Assembly (NCBI GenBank): GCA_963692955.1
Contig: OY843587.1
Location: 372,001-436,000 of the forward strand
DNA: 64,000 bases
DNA from: UBA5158 sp963692955
Lineage (GTDB): Bacteria > Pseudomonadota > Gammaproteobacteria > DSM-16500
Direction of reading: 5' to 3'
Shown here in pieces: positions 45,286-53,695 of the stretch. The notes beneath the pieces were generated by a model. It worked only from the letters and a program-made list of their open reading frames with translations, searched no databases and was not told where the DNA came from. The translations under genes and the position numbers were made by a program. The first letter of the stretch is position 1, and each line of letters begins with the position of its first letter.

Positions 45286-46557
45286 ATGCTAATGGATGAG
45301 TATTTTTTCAAGACTACAAAAAATGTCATCTCGGCATTGGAAGATGATCGTGTTCCGTTTGCTAATTACTTGTTAACTTTTATTTTAGCTATAATCCTCA
45401 GATATGTCGTGGAAAGTTTTTCACAGCAAGCGTTTAATTCTTTCGATCAAGATGACACTGCATTAATACTTGCTTTTTTGCATACGACTTTATCTTATGT
45501 AGTGATTGCTGCTCAAATCATATTACTACTTTACTGTGCGACGCGCGGATCTTTATTAAAAATTGCGAAAGTTGTTTTGCCCGCTTTTATATTTCTTTTA
45601 GCAACGCCAAGTCTAGATCTATTAATCACAAACGGCGTCGGACACGATCTTACTTATTTTCTACCCCCTATGGATATGACATCTGTCCTTAAAAATTATT
45701 TTACTTATTGTAGTTATTATGACGGCGCCACTCCTGGAGTAAGAATGGAGGTTTTTGTGTTCTTAGCGGGCCTGTTTTACTATCTGCGAGTAAAAAACAA
45801 ATCGATAGTAAAAAGTTTACTTTATACAGGGTCAGCTTACACGTTGATTTTTATCTGGAGTTGTTCACCTTTATTAATAAAACTTGTTTTGGATGGGTTA
45901 GGGTTTTATTACGATTATTCTTCGTTATTAATGTTAGATTATTTTGCCTTGTTGTCGCTATTTCTCGGTGCATGGCTGCTATTCTTAATTGAAAAAAATA
46001 TGCTGCTGTCACTACTAAGACGAATAGCTGTGAACTACTTAGTTTGCAGTACGGCATTGTTGGCGGGTGTATTCTGGTCATTTCGCAGTAATAGTAGTGC
46101 GTTAACTACCCAATTATTTCCGCATTCTGATGTCATCTGTGCCACATTATTTTCTTTAATTAGTTTACTGTTTGCCGCCGCATTTATCGCTATTAGCAAG
46201 GATTCCAAAAATTTTAATCAAGCGCCTTGGATTGGTTTTGCGGCGTTGACGATCGCTGGGTTATACGCGGCCTTGGCGGGTGCTAAACCGTTTATTGTTA
46301 TATTATTCGTGGTTGGCTGTGATTTTATTCGCTACATGCCGCCGTTGCGATTAGGTCGGTTACAATTTTTATTAGTTCTTTCGGCAAATAGTAAAATACT
46401 CGCGCTCGCATTCCTAGGTCATCTTTTCATAAAAAACCAAATGTTATTTCAGAAAGATTTTTTCTTTATTTTTTTATGTATTTTATTTTTTTCTTCTCTT
46501 GTCCCTTATTGCACTTTTTTTTCCAGTAGAGTAAAAGAAGGTGTGCTTAATGGCTAG
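45286..46557 (+). CDS. Polytopic membrane protein of unknown family (423 aa)
   Basis: Not recognised. About ten to twelve hydrophobic segments, with few charged loops. One longer, Tyr/Asp-containing loop near 130-165 (GVGHDLTYFLPPMD, CSYYDGATPGVRME) may hold functional residues. Topology suggests an inner-membrane enzyme or flippase-like protein, but no motif ties it to MurJ, Wzx or UbiA families. It lies 78 bases after the epimerase and overlaps the next gene by 8 bases, so it belongs to the cluster. Two ATGs (45286, 45292) are possible starts; GGAT about 11 bases upstream does not decide. Confidence 0.7.
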   Translation: MLMDEYFFKTTKNVISALEDDRVPFANYLLTFILAIILRYVVESFSQQAFNSFDQDDTALILAFLHTTLSYVVIAAQIILLLYCATRGSLLKIAKVVLPAFIFLLATPSLDLLITNGVGHDLTYFLPPMDMTSVLKNYFTYCSYYDGATPGVRMEVFVFLAGLFYYLRVKNKSIVKSLLYTGSAYTLIFIWSCSPLLIKLVLDGLGFYYDYSSLLMLDYFALLSLFLGAWLLFLIEKNMLLSLLRRIAVNYLVCSTALLAGVFWSFRSNSSALTTQLFPHSDVICATLFSLISLLFAAAFIAISKDSKNFNQAPWIGFAALTIAGLYAALAGAKPFIVILFVVGCDFIRYMPPLRLGRLQFLLVLSANSKILALAFLGHLFIKNQMLFQKDFFFIFLCILFFSSLVPYCTFFSSRVKEGVLNG

Positions 46558-47299
46558 TACCCTTTTAAAATATGAAATAGCGCCGCGTAATAAGCAATTT
46601 AATTTTGAGAATACGCCGAAAGCTTGGTTAAATAATAATATTTACCTGTCTCATATGTTTGATACTTCTTCTATCGTTATCCCATATGTGGAAGGATTAG
46701 TAAATTATTCTGTAAAAAATTCACTGGATAAAATTAAAGACGAACAATTATATGAGGCTTGTCTTAATCTTATTGCACAAGAGACTTTTCATGCGCGCGA
46801 ACACATTAAGTGTAATAATATTTTAAACTCGCACGGCTATCACTTTTCTGCTTTCGTTCACACTTTTAAAAAAAAATTAACGCGCATAAAAACCAACTGG
46901 TATGCGCTATCCGTGTTAGGCATTTGTGTGGGGTTTGAATGTTTTACGGCGATTATCAGTAATATTGTGATAAAAGAAAAAATTCTTGCCCAGCCTCAAG
47001 TCGAAATGCAGCAATTTTGGCAGTGGCATATGTTCGAAGAATTAGAACACCGGGCCGTATTGATGGATTTATATCTGCATTTAGGCGGCGGCTATTTTCG
47101 TAGAGTTATCACGTTAGCGTTTGTACTTTGGTGCTATTGTTTTTATGGGTTAAAAATCTATTTTGGATTTTTGCGCGCCGATCAGGCTTCATTCTTACAG
47201 GGCATTAAGTGCATTTTTAACAGATCGTTTTTCCTGAGAGCTTTATTCAAAACTTGGCGATGTTTTAGCTATAACTTTCATCCTAACGAAATACGGTAG
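46550..47299 (+). CDS. Ferritin-like di-iron protein (PF10118 'metal-dependent hydrolase' type)
   Basis: 249 residues from the ATG at 46550 (AGAAGGTG seven bases upstream; an earlier GTG at 46541 has no site). Four helix positions carry a textbook di-iron ligand set: Glu48 (PYVEG), Glu78-x-x-His81 (QETFHAREH), Glu130 (GFECF), Glu164-x-x-His167 (EELEH). The helices between and a WQWHMFEELEHRAV block match the PF10118 family, often labelled metal-dependent hydrolase. The ligand pattern is that of di-iron oxygenases/desaturases, so oxidation of a lipid or isoprenoid is a reasonable alternative. A hydrophobic C-terminal region (about 185-205) may contact the membrane. Overlaps the upstream gene by 8 bases. 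Confidence 0.78.
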   Translation: MASTLLKYEIAPRNKQFNFENTPKAWLNNNIYLSHMFDTSSIVIPYVEGLVNYSVKNSLDKIKDEQLYEACLNLIAQETFHAREHIKCNNILNSHGYHFSAFVHTFKKKLTRIKTNWYALSVLGICVGFECFTAIISNIVIKEKILAQPQVEMQQFWQWHMFEELEHRAVLMDLYLHLGGGYFRRVITLAFVLWCYCFYGLKIYFGFLRADQASFLQGIKCIFNRSFFLRALFKTWRCFSYNFHPNEIR

Positions 47300-47313
47300 G
47301 TGAAGGTTACTGT

Positions 47314-48300
47314 ATGCGCTACTTTAAAACTTTAATTTTTATTCTTCTCACATTTATATTCTTGCCTACAAACGGTGAGACTCCAGGGCAATCAATAGAG
47401 CTTGGTAAAAAATATTTAATAACAAAAATTCTCGAAGATAAATATACTTTAGGTTGCAAGGCGAATGTTAAAAGTGAGGCGTGTCCTGTTAACGATACCG
47501 GGAGACTTTTGCTGGGCTATTTTATCGTTGATACGCTAGGCGCTGATCTATCGATTACAGCACGAAATAAAATAATAACGCTAGTTAATGCCGAAAAAAA
47601 CCATGATCTGTGGGGCTATTCGCCGCAGTCACCGCTTGACGCAGATGATAGTAGTTTTGCTCTGCAGATACTGACATTGTTGCATCAACCTCAAGCTGGC
47701 AACGCGTTGACCGCATTTTATAAGCCAAAACTCCGCGCTTATTCAACGTTTGTTACCAACCAAGATGATCCGCAGGTTGCTGTCGAAGTGAATGCGAACG
47801 TTGATATTTTATTACATATGCTGCGGCAAGACGCGCTGATTAACTATGATGTATTATATCAACTGCAAACTAAAGAAGGTTACTGGCAAAGCCAGTTTTA
47901 TGCCGGGAAATATTATTCCACATACATTACGATGAAACTGCTGTGCGACACGCAACGCGATTCACGGTCCGTAGCACGCGGACTGCGCTTCATTACCACA
48001 TCCCAAAATGAGAACGGTTCTTGGGGATCGCCAGGCAATGCGTACGATACTGCCCTCGCTCTTAATACGTTGCTTACATGCCAGATTAAGACTAGCAATT
48101 CAGTAAGAAATGGCGTTAAATATCTGTTAAATCAACAGCAAAAATCCGGTAATTGGCGCACTGATAATATTATTTGGAAATATTTATATAATGAAAAGCC
48201 TAGGGTTCTTTGGTCAGCCTCAGATGACCAGCATGTTTTAACGACAACTTTGGCAATCAAGGCGCTGCAAGGTTATTATTTTAAAGCAAACAGTTCTTAG
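47314..48300 (+). CDS. Exported terpene-cyclase/prenyltransferase-like alpha-toroid protein with DxDD motif
   Basis: 328 residues. Residues 1-21 form a signal peptide (hydrophobic core IFILLTFIFLP, likely cut near GET), so the protein should be exported. The rest has squalene/oxidosqualene-cyclase-like repeats: QTKEGYW (185-191), QNENGSW (231-237), QQKSGNW (275-281), each followed by a helix rich in Ala/Leu. At 109-112 lies DADD in PLDADDSSFALQ, the position-type motif of class II terpene cyclases. The protein is only half the length of squalene-hopene cyclase. It may be a periplasmic binding or cyclising protein for an isoprenoid. GAAGG seven bases before ATG. Gene spacing of 14 bases to the di-iron gene argues one operon. 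Confidence 0.7.
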   Translation: MRYFKTLIFILLTFIFLPTNGETPGQSIELGKKYLITKILEDKYTLGCKANVKSEACPVNDTGRLLLGYFIVDTLGADLSITARNKIITLVNAEKNHDLWGYSPQSPLDADDSSFALQILTLLHQPQAGNALTAFYKPKLRAYSTFVTNQDDPQVAVEVNANVDILLHMLRQDALINYDVLYQLQTKEGYWQSQFYAGKYYSTYITMKLLCDTQRDSRSVARGLRFITTSQNENGSWGSPGNAYDTALALNTLLTCQIKTSNSVRNGVKYLLNQQQKSGNWRTDNIIWKYLYNEKPRVLWSASDDQHVLTTTLAIKALQGYYFKANSS

Positions 48301-48310
48301 GAAAAGTCAC

Positions 48311-49495
48311 ATGTATTACCGGAATCATGAAATAGATTGCCTGCGCGGAGTAGTGATATTATTCATTGTGGTAAGTCATTTATGGAGAATCTATTTTCCT
48401 TGGGTATTATCTACTGCCCCGGTCTTCGGCACATTATTAATTGACTTAATGTCTATTATTTCAGGTTTTCTTATCTCGTGTATCACTGTTAAAAAAATCG
48501 ATCAACTAAAAGCTGATAAAACTAATTTAGCATTATTTATTAAGGCATATTTTGTTAGAAGGATTTGCCGAATTTATCCTGTAGCAACAACAGTCCTCTT
48601 GTTAGTATTGTTGTGTAGTTTTGTTATGACGAATAGCAAATATTTTTCAATGCCTGGAAATATACTAGAAGCTGGCGTGTACATAATGACTTATACATTC
48701 AATTATTATTTTACTAGCGTTGATCTTGGTGAAGCATTAGCGCCTTGCTGGTCGCTGTCTTTTGAAGAGCAATTTTACATTATCTTTCCATTGTTTTTAC
48801 TTTTAACAAAAAATAATCATCAACGTATCATCGTTTTAACAGGTTTATTATTTTTTGTCACCTTCATCGCGCGTCCTTTAACATTTTATTACTATCCTAT
48901 AAAAGGTATTTTCTTCTCACAAGCACGCTGCGACAGCCTAATTTATGGTTGTTTGCTCTACCATGCAACAAAACAGCCATGGTTTGAGGTGCTGAAAATA
49001 TCACAAAAGGGTAATGGAATATTAAGAACTACGGTCATGATGCTATTACTCATCATTACCACATCTATAACAACATTGTCATTTTCAATGAACGCGGCAT
49101 TTACCATCGGAAATATGGTGCCACTCGCCATCGCCATTCCGGTAATTCTTAATTGTAACGTTCTAGTTTTTCCTACATTGATATATAAAGGTCTCTTAGC
49201 ATTAGGAGTGAGAGTTTATAGTGGCTATCTTATCCATTTCCCAATCATTTTGTTAACTAAAGAAATTTGGGATCGTTCTAATTATTCAAGCTTTGTATCT
49301 CTACCAGTTTATTCTTTTTTAGTATTGCTGCTGGTGGGCGTGGCAACGGAGCTATTATATCGATTAGTGGAAAAACCAGGTATAGAGAAAGGAAAAATTA
49401 TTTCGGATAGAATTCTTCAAGGCAATTTACCTGCAAACATTAATATTCTTAGTAATCAAGATGTCTCGCTAAGTAAAGATAAAGATTTTGCATAA
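48311..49495 (+). CDS. Acyltransferase family 3 (OafA-like) membrane O-acyltransferase
   Basis: 394 residues with about ten membrane segments. The N-terminal motif EIDCLRGVVILFIVVSHL matches the AT3 signature (R/LRGxAxxxVxxxH). SFEEQFYIIFPLFLLL is the second landmark, near residue 152. Acyltransferase-3 proteins move acetyl or other short acyl groups from the cytosol to sugars of LPS, capsule or glycolipid. AGGA sits six bases before the ATG, and 10 bases separate it from the cyclase-like gene. Likely decorates the cluster product. Confidence 0.88.
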   Translation: MYYRNHEIDCLRGVVILFIVVSHLWRIYFPWVLSTAPVFGTLLIDLMSIISGFLISCITVKKIDQLKADKTNLALFIKAYFVRRICRIYPVATTVLLLVLLCSFVMTNSKYFSMPGNILEAGVYIMTYTFNYYFTSVDLGEALAPCWSLSFEEQFYIIFPLFLLLTKNNHQRIIVLTGLLFFVTFIARPLTFYYYPIKGIFFSQARCDSLIYGCLLYHATKQPWFEVLKISQKGNGILRTTVMMLLLIITTSITTLSFSMNAAFTIGNMVPLAIAIPVILNCNVLVFPTLIYKGLLALGVRVYSGYLIHFPIILLTKEIWDRSNYSSFVSLPVYSFLVLLLVGVATELLYRLVEKPGIEKGKIISDRILQGNLPANINILSNQDVSLSKDKDFA

Positions 49496-49512
49496 ACTGC
49501 CAAAGGCGGTCC

Positions 49513-50589
49513 ATGTCACACGAAAAAGTTCAAAAACATTCTCTGTTTTTATCATTATTAACCTCACTCTTCGTGATTGCATTAATTATTAATGCAATGA
49601 TTTTTGGCGTGCTCAATTTTAGACTGAACTTCTCAAGCTTACCTCAGTTATCGCCAGCTTATTTACATTTTCCGAACTTTTGTATTAACGCAAAATTAGG
49701 TTCACTCTTTTTGTTTTCAGGAATGATTGTCGCAAGCTATAACGCTAACAAGCACATTTTTCTTGAGATCATTAAAGACTTAAGATGGTTGCGGCTAACA
49801 CATTATTTTTTGATGCTCATTTTGGGCGTTGTTATCGCCACTAAATCTTCTGGAATTACCGCGTCTTTCACGCTCATTATTAATTTATTGCTGGCTATGG
49901 TCAGTGTAATGCTAGCCGCAGTATTTTGTATTGTTACAAATAACATGATAGACCAAGAAATAGATCGCGTGTCAAATCAATTAAGGCCATTGATCACTGG
50001 TAGTATCCCCATAAAAATTTATCAAGCTATCGGCACAGCAGCATCTTTGCTCGCTCTAGGATTCGCTAGCGCTATCAGCCTGGATGCTCTTTTGATTATT
50101 TCAACGATTATGCTCACGTATTCATTATATTCATTACCGCCGTTACGCCTTAAGAGAATTCCGGTATTATCAAAATTGATTATTTCTAGCAACTCACTTG
50201 CCGTGATTGCTCTTGGCTATTTACTTGCGCAGCATAACTTGCAAAATTTTCCGTTAGTTCTAGTGCCGCTATTTTTGATTGGATTTACTTTGTCGATAAA
50301 TTTTATAGATATGAAAGATATTAAAGGCGATAGCACAGCAGGTATTGTAACGCTACCCGTATTGTTAGGACATAAGAAGGCGGCATTAATCATTGGGGTG
50401 GCTTTTTTCCTAACCTATTTAAGTTTTTATTTTCTCGTTAAGAATATTGTCATACTTCCATTCTTAATAAGCATTGGCGTATTACAATTTTTTTGTATCA
50501 ATAAAAAAAATTACGATGAACGTTGGGTTTTTCTAATTTATATTAGCAGTATGATAAGTTTAGTTTTATGGCTAAAGTGGGTAGCATGA
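49513..50589 (+). CDS. UbiA-family prenyltransferase with extra N-terminal membrane segments
   Basis: Membrane prenyltransferase of 358 residues. The first Mg-pyrophosphate motif is N143-x3-D147-x3-D151 (NNMIDQEID) and the second is D266-x2-D269-x3-D273 (DMKDIKGD). YSLYSLPPLRLKR between them is typical of UbiA members. The conserved core begins near residue 90. The preceding ~90 residues add two or three hydrophobic segments, not usual for UbiA or MenA. It transfers a polyprenyl chain to an acceptor in the membrane; the acceptor is unknown. AAAGGCGG precedes the ATG. The stop overlaps the next start (ATGA). With a DxDD protein and a di-iron protein nearby, a modified isoprenoid product is plausible. 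Confidence 0.85.
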   Translation: MSHEKVQKHSLFLSLLTSLFVIALIINAMIFGVLNFRLNFSSLPQLSPAYLHFPNFCINAKLGSLFLFSGMIVASYNANKHIFLEIIKDLRWLRLTHYFLMLILGVVIATKSSGITASFTLIINLLLAMVSVMLAAVFCIVTNNMIDQEIDRVSNQLRPLITGSIPIKIYQAIGTAASLLALGFASAISLDALLIISTIMLTYSLYSLPPLRLKRIPVLSKLIISSNSLAVIALGYLLAQHNLQNFPLVLVPLFLIGFTLSINFIDMKDIKGDSTAGIVTLPVLLGHKKAALIIGVAFFLTYLSFYFLVKNIVILPFLISIGVLQFFCINKKNYDERWVFLIYISSMISLVLWLKWVA

Positions 50590-52271
50590 AAAGCATCAGC
50601 ATTGTATTTTCTAAAATTAATATATCGCTTATTTTTCTAATTGCCATATTTATTTTAATCACTTCTCGTTACATAACTCAAATCGGCTTAAATTATGACG
50701 AGTTATTTTTCGTAAATGCTGCGCTGGGCGGTGTTGGTGACGAAATGCTTTTTAAACGCATTTTCAATATTCCCTTTATGGTTTTACCTGATCAAGGCGC
50801 TATTAAATCCTATTTGTTTTTTCCTATCTTTAAGATTTGGGGGATTAACATCTTAAGTATTCGCATACCGCCGATTATCTTTTCAGCGGTCACGATATTG
50901 ATATGGTATAAAATTGCTAAAAAAATTGTTGGAAAAAATTTTTGGGCAATAGCATTTGTAGCATTGTTAGCGTCCGACCCCGCATTCATCATGAATACAA
51001 AGGTAGATCTTGGTCCAATCGTTTTACAAAATTTACTGATCGCTTTGACTATTTATTTTTATCAACAAGCATTCGAAAAAAAATCTTTTAATTATTTTTC
51101 TCTATCACTATTTATGATGATAATAGGACTCATCAATAAAATTAATTTTTTGTGGTTCATCTTATCGTTTCTTTATGTAGCGGCACTTTATGACTTTGCA
51201 TTTATCAGTTTGATTTGCAAACGTTATTACCTAAGATTTAGTTTGGTAGCGGCTGGTTTTTCAATAATGTTAATCCTTGTTTTGATTTATTTGATTCTTC
51301 CCGCGGCTCTGCATTTTCCAATTGGGGGAATGACTCATGTGGGCTTAGAGCAAAAAATTTTTTATGTTCCTCTTCTTTACTTAAATACTTTTAATGGCTT
51401 CAATAATTATAATATCATTTTTTATAAAGAACTTAGCGCACCCTCGCTGGTGAATATTATTGAATTACCCTGCTTGGTTTTATGGTTATTGTCCCTAGCG
51501 ATCATCAAGATTTTTAAAATTCACAATCCTGCTTATCAACGTTACATAAAGCCGTTACGATTTTTTTTACTTTTATTTGTAATAGAATTTCTCTTTTTAC
51601 TTTTTACCCCGCACACGCGTTCTCCAAGCCACGCCATGATACTTTGGCCAATGGCGCATTTACTATTTATAATAGTGCTGGCGGCGATTTCAGAAACATT
51701 TCTAAAGCGAAATGTTACATTGATAACGGGGCTAGCAGTGTTGGTCGTGGTTGCATCGCAATGCTTTACTGATTATCAGTTTGAGCGAGCATTCAAATTA
51801 GATGTCAATTCCCCAAATGATTTATGGACTCCTGCTATCTATCCATTAAGTAATTACGTAAATAAACATATTGATGCTTATGATAACGTGATGTTTGCAG
51901 ACCGAGGCATGAGTACTCCTGTATTCGCGTTGGCTAAAAACAACTTTGACCGGGTAAAAATGCACGAGTTCTGGTCCCTGTTTACCGATAATGCCGACAT
52001 CAGAGAATGCAATATTTTTATTCATCCGTTTTTAAATCATACGGACCGAATTAATAAAGAGTGGCTTTACAAAACATATTATCGTGGGAAGCATAATCTT
52101 ATAGTTATGTTCGCTAATCAAGGTTTAACACCGAATGTGAAGGACGAGTTTTTAGCCTTTACCAACCTATATCATATACAGCTAGAACTAGTTGCAAGTA
52201 TTAGCGATAGCGATGGTAATAATATATATTCAGTTTTTTCCGCAACCAACATATCACGATTTACAAAATAG
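50586..52271 (+). CDS. GT39/ArnT-type glycosyltransferase, paralogue 2
   Basis: 561-residue GT-C membrane glycosyltransferase, paralogous to the gene at 41274. It has the same Asp-Glu loop (GLNYDELFFVNAALGG), VLPDQGAIKSYLF, a central NKINFLWF segment, LFTPHTRSPSHAMILWP and a soluble C-terminal domain with YDNV and RGKHNLIV. The ATG at 50586 overlaps the UbiA stop; the frame's earlier ATG at 50568 lacks a ribosome-binding site. Two divergent copies suggest transfer of two sugars or use of two acceptors. Likely last gene of the run. Confidence 0.85.
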   Translation: MKSISIVFSKINISLIFLIAIFILITSRYITQIGLNYDELFFVNAALGGVGDEMLFKRIFNIPFMVLPDQGAIKSYLFFPIFKIWGINILSIRIPPIIFSAVTILIWYKIAKKIVGKNFWAIAFVALLASDPAFIMNTKVDLGPIVLQNLLIALTIYFYQQAFEKKSFNYFSLSLFMMIIGLINKINFLWFILSFLYVAALYDFAFISLICKRYYLRFSLVAAGFSIMLILVLIYLILPAALHFPIGGMTHVGLEQKIFYVPLLYLNTFNGFNNYNIIFYKELSAPSLVNIIELPCLVLWLLSLAIIKIFKIHNPAYQRYIKPLRFFLLLFVIEFLFLLFTPHTRSPSHAMILWPMAHLLFIIVLAAISETFLKRNVTLITGLAVLVVVASQCFTDYQFERAFKLDVNSPNDLWTPAIYPLSNYVNKHIDAYDNVMFADRGMSTPVFALAKNNFDRVKMHEFWSLFTDNADIRECNIFIHPFLNHTDRINKEWLYKTYYRGKHNLIVMFANQGLTPNVKDEFLAFTNLYHIQLELVASISDSDGNNIYSVFSATNISRFTK

Positions 52272-52323
52272 TTGTAGTGTGCCTATGGGTTTCTAGAAAC
52301 AAACCTATAGAAGTGATTACCCT

Positions 52324-53016
52324 TTATTTAGATTGATTTGTAGTGTTTGCTGGCATTACATTAGAGTTAGTTTCGCCAGGTGCAGCTGGTGTTAGAATTG
52401 TTCCAGGAGGCGTTCCAGGAGGAGTAGTTCCTGGAGCAGCCACAACTCCTGCAGGTAAAGGAAGAGGTGTCCCACCGGGAACCCCAGGTGGTGTAGGTGG
52501 TATAACTGGAGTGGGCGTAGTATGTGTAGGCTGGTTCAGGCATGTCATAATATTGCCTAAGGCAGTCATAAAATCGGGGCTCATCGGTGTTCCAGGGACA
52601 AAGTTGGTGAACTTGTTCGCCATCTCCGGTGATAGCAATTTATCAACGTCGCTTTTACTCAATGGACACATATGAGGAGGAATAGGCTGTGAAAATTGAC
52701 CCCCCGCTTTCAATCCTTCAGGCACCTTCTGGGAAGGAGGAGTTTCTGTGGCGTCACCTGTTGAAGAACTCTCGTTAACAGTCGTGTCTGCGTTTCTTAA
52801 ACCAATTAAGCAATAACCTTTGGGATCCGGGTCAGCTGCGATCAATATTGTGGAAGTTGGACTCAAGGTATACTCTTCGGTGGTGTCGCCTAGATCATGA
52901 CAGCCAGCTAAGGCTTGGGAGTAATCTGACGTACTTACAGTGTCAGCATAAACCCTCATTCCCGATATCAGTGCGACTAAAATTGTAAGTCTAAAAAAAA
53001 ATAAATACATTTTCAT
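52324..53016 (-). CDS. Exported protein with Pro/Gly/Thr-rich C-terminus
   Basis: From 53016 the protein starts MKMYLFFFRLTILVAL and has a cleavable signal peptide (cut near YADT). The mature protein has a short Cys-containing N-terminal domain (GCHDLG, GYCLIG), a middle region with MCPLSKSDVDKLLSPEM and a Cys near MTCLNQP. The C-terminal ~70 residues are Pro/Gly/Thr-rich repeats of PGGTP/PPGTP type, probably extended and surface-exposed. ATG 53016 overlaps the upstream stop (ATGA). ATG 53010 has better spacing from GGA and could be used instead. Paired with the next Cys-rich exported protein. No family recognised. Confidence 0.65.
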   Translation of the reverse strand: MKMYLFFFRLTILVALISGMRVYADTVSTSDYSQALAGCHDLGDTTEEYTLSPTSTILIAADPDPKGYCLIGLRNADTTVNESSSTGDATETPPSQKVPEGLKAGGQFSQPIPPHMCPLSKSDVDKLLSPEMANKFTNFVPGTPMSPDFMTALGNIMTCLNQPTHTTPTPVIPPTPPGVPGGTPLPLPAGVVAAPGTTPPGTPPGTILTPAAPGETNSNVMPANTTNQSK

Positions 53017-53510
53017 TTCCAGCTGCAGTTTGATTTGGGAGCTGTTGCCGTTATATTTGGGGTTGCGGAAATTGGAGCACAGAGTACATAACAAGTATAA
53101 CTAGGAGGTGGAGTATACGTTTTACTGCAATATGTTCCCCCCCAACTTGTAGTACTGTATTGCGTACAGTAAGACCCGGGTTGACTATAATCGTAGTATT
53201 CTCCAATTGATACCTGAAGACTGCTGCATTGAGAATAAGTACCTGGGTCGCCACCTTTGACAACTATATTGTTATTGTTACTACTATCTGAACCGCAACT
53301 GACCTTTACATTCACCGTCGAACCGAGATTTATCGCTACGCTTCCAGCTACTGTATCACTGCCGTAACATTCAAACAGGGAGCGGGTGGCGCTCATAGGC
53401 GCTTGCCCCATTATTTCTGGGGACGTGGCGGCGGTTACTTTGGAGGAAAAAAATCCATAAGCGATAATGCCGCATACGACCATAAATGCGATGGAAATTA
53501 GTTCCTTCAT
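53013..53510 (-). CDS. Cys-rich exported protein (165 aa)
   Basis: An N-terminal hydrophobic stretch (residues 5-21) followed by SSKVTAATS reads as a signal peptide. The mature part has about ten Cys, a Ser/Asn-rich linker (GSDSSNNNN) and a Tyr/Ser/Thr-rich C-terminal half (YSQPGSYCTQYSTTSWGG, YTPPPSYTCYVLCAP). This suggests a small disulfide-stabilised envelope or secreted protein. No prepilin site. Its stop overlaps the following gene (ATGA), so both are one unit on the strand opposite to the glycolipid cluster. Function unknown. Confidence 0.65.
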   Translation of the reverse strand: MKELISIAFMVVCGIIAYGFFSSKVTAATSPEIMGQAPMSATRSLFECYGSDTVAGSVAINLGSTVNVKVSCGSDSSNNNNIVVKGGDPGTYSQCSSLQVSIGEYYDYSQPGSYCTQYSTTSWGGTYCSKTYTPPPSYTCYVLCAPISATPNITATAPKSNCSWK

Positions 53511-53695
53511 TGTTAATCCATTATAACGAAGTTATATGATCTCTATCATATCCAAGGAACTAATCGATAGCAACCTGCTAACAGATAGCTGCTTGTTTAA
53601 ATTTGTTTGATATGAAGATATTAGTATTATTTTCATTACTATTTCATGGGAAACATTATTAGTTTATATTCGGAACCTTCCTATTGGATTATTTT

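Noticed and set aside
52343..52675. Plus-strand Gly/Val-rich frame of 110 codons
   Set aside because: It mirrors the Pro/Gly/Thr-rich tail of the exported protein on the other strand; low-complexity shadow.
53013..53510. Type IV pilin or pseudopilin
   Set aside because: The N-terminal hydrophobic stretch lacks the G-F/M-E prepilin cleavage context; a normal signal peptide fits better.
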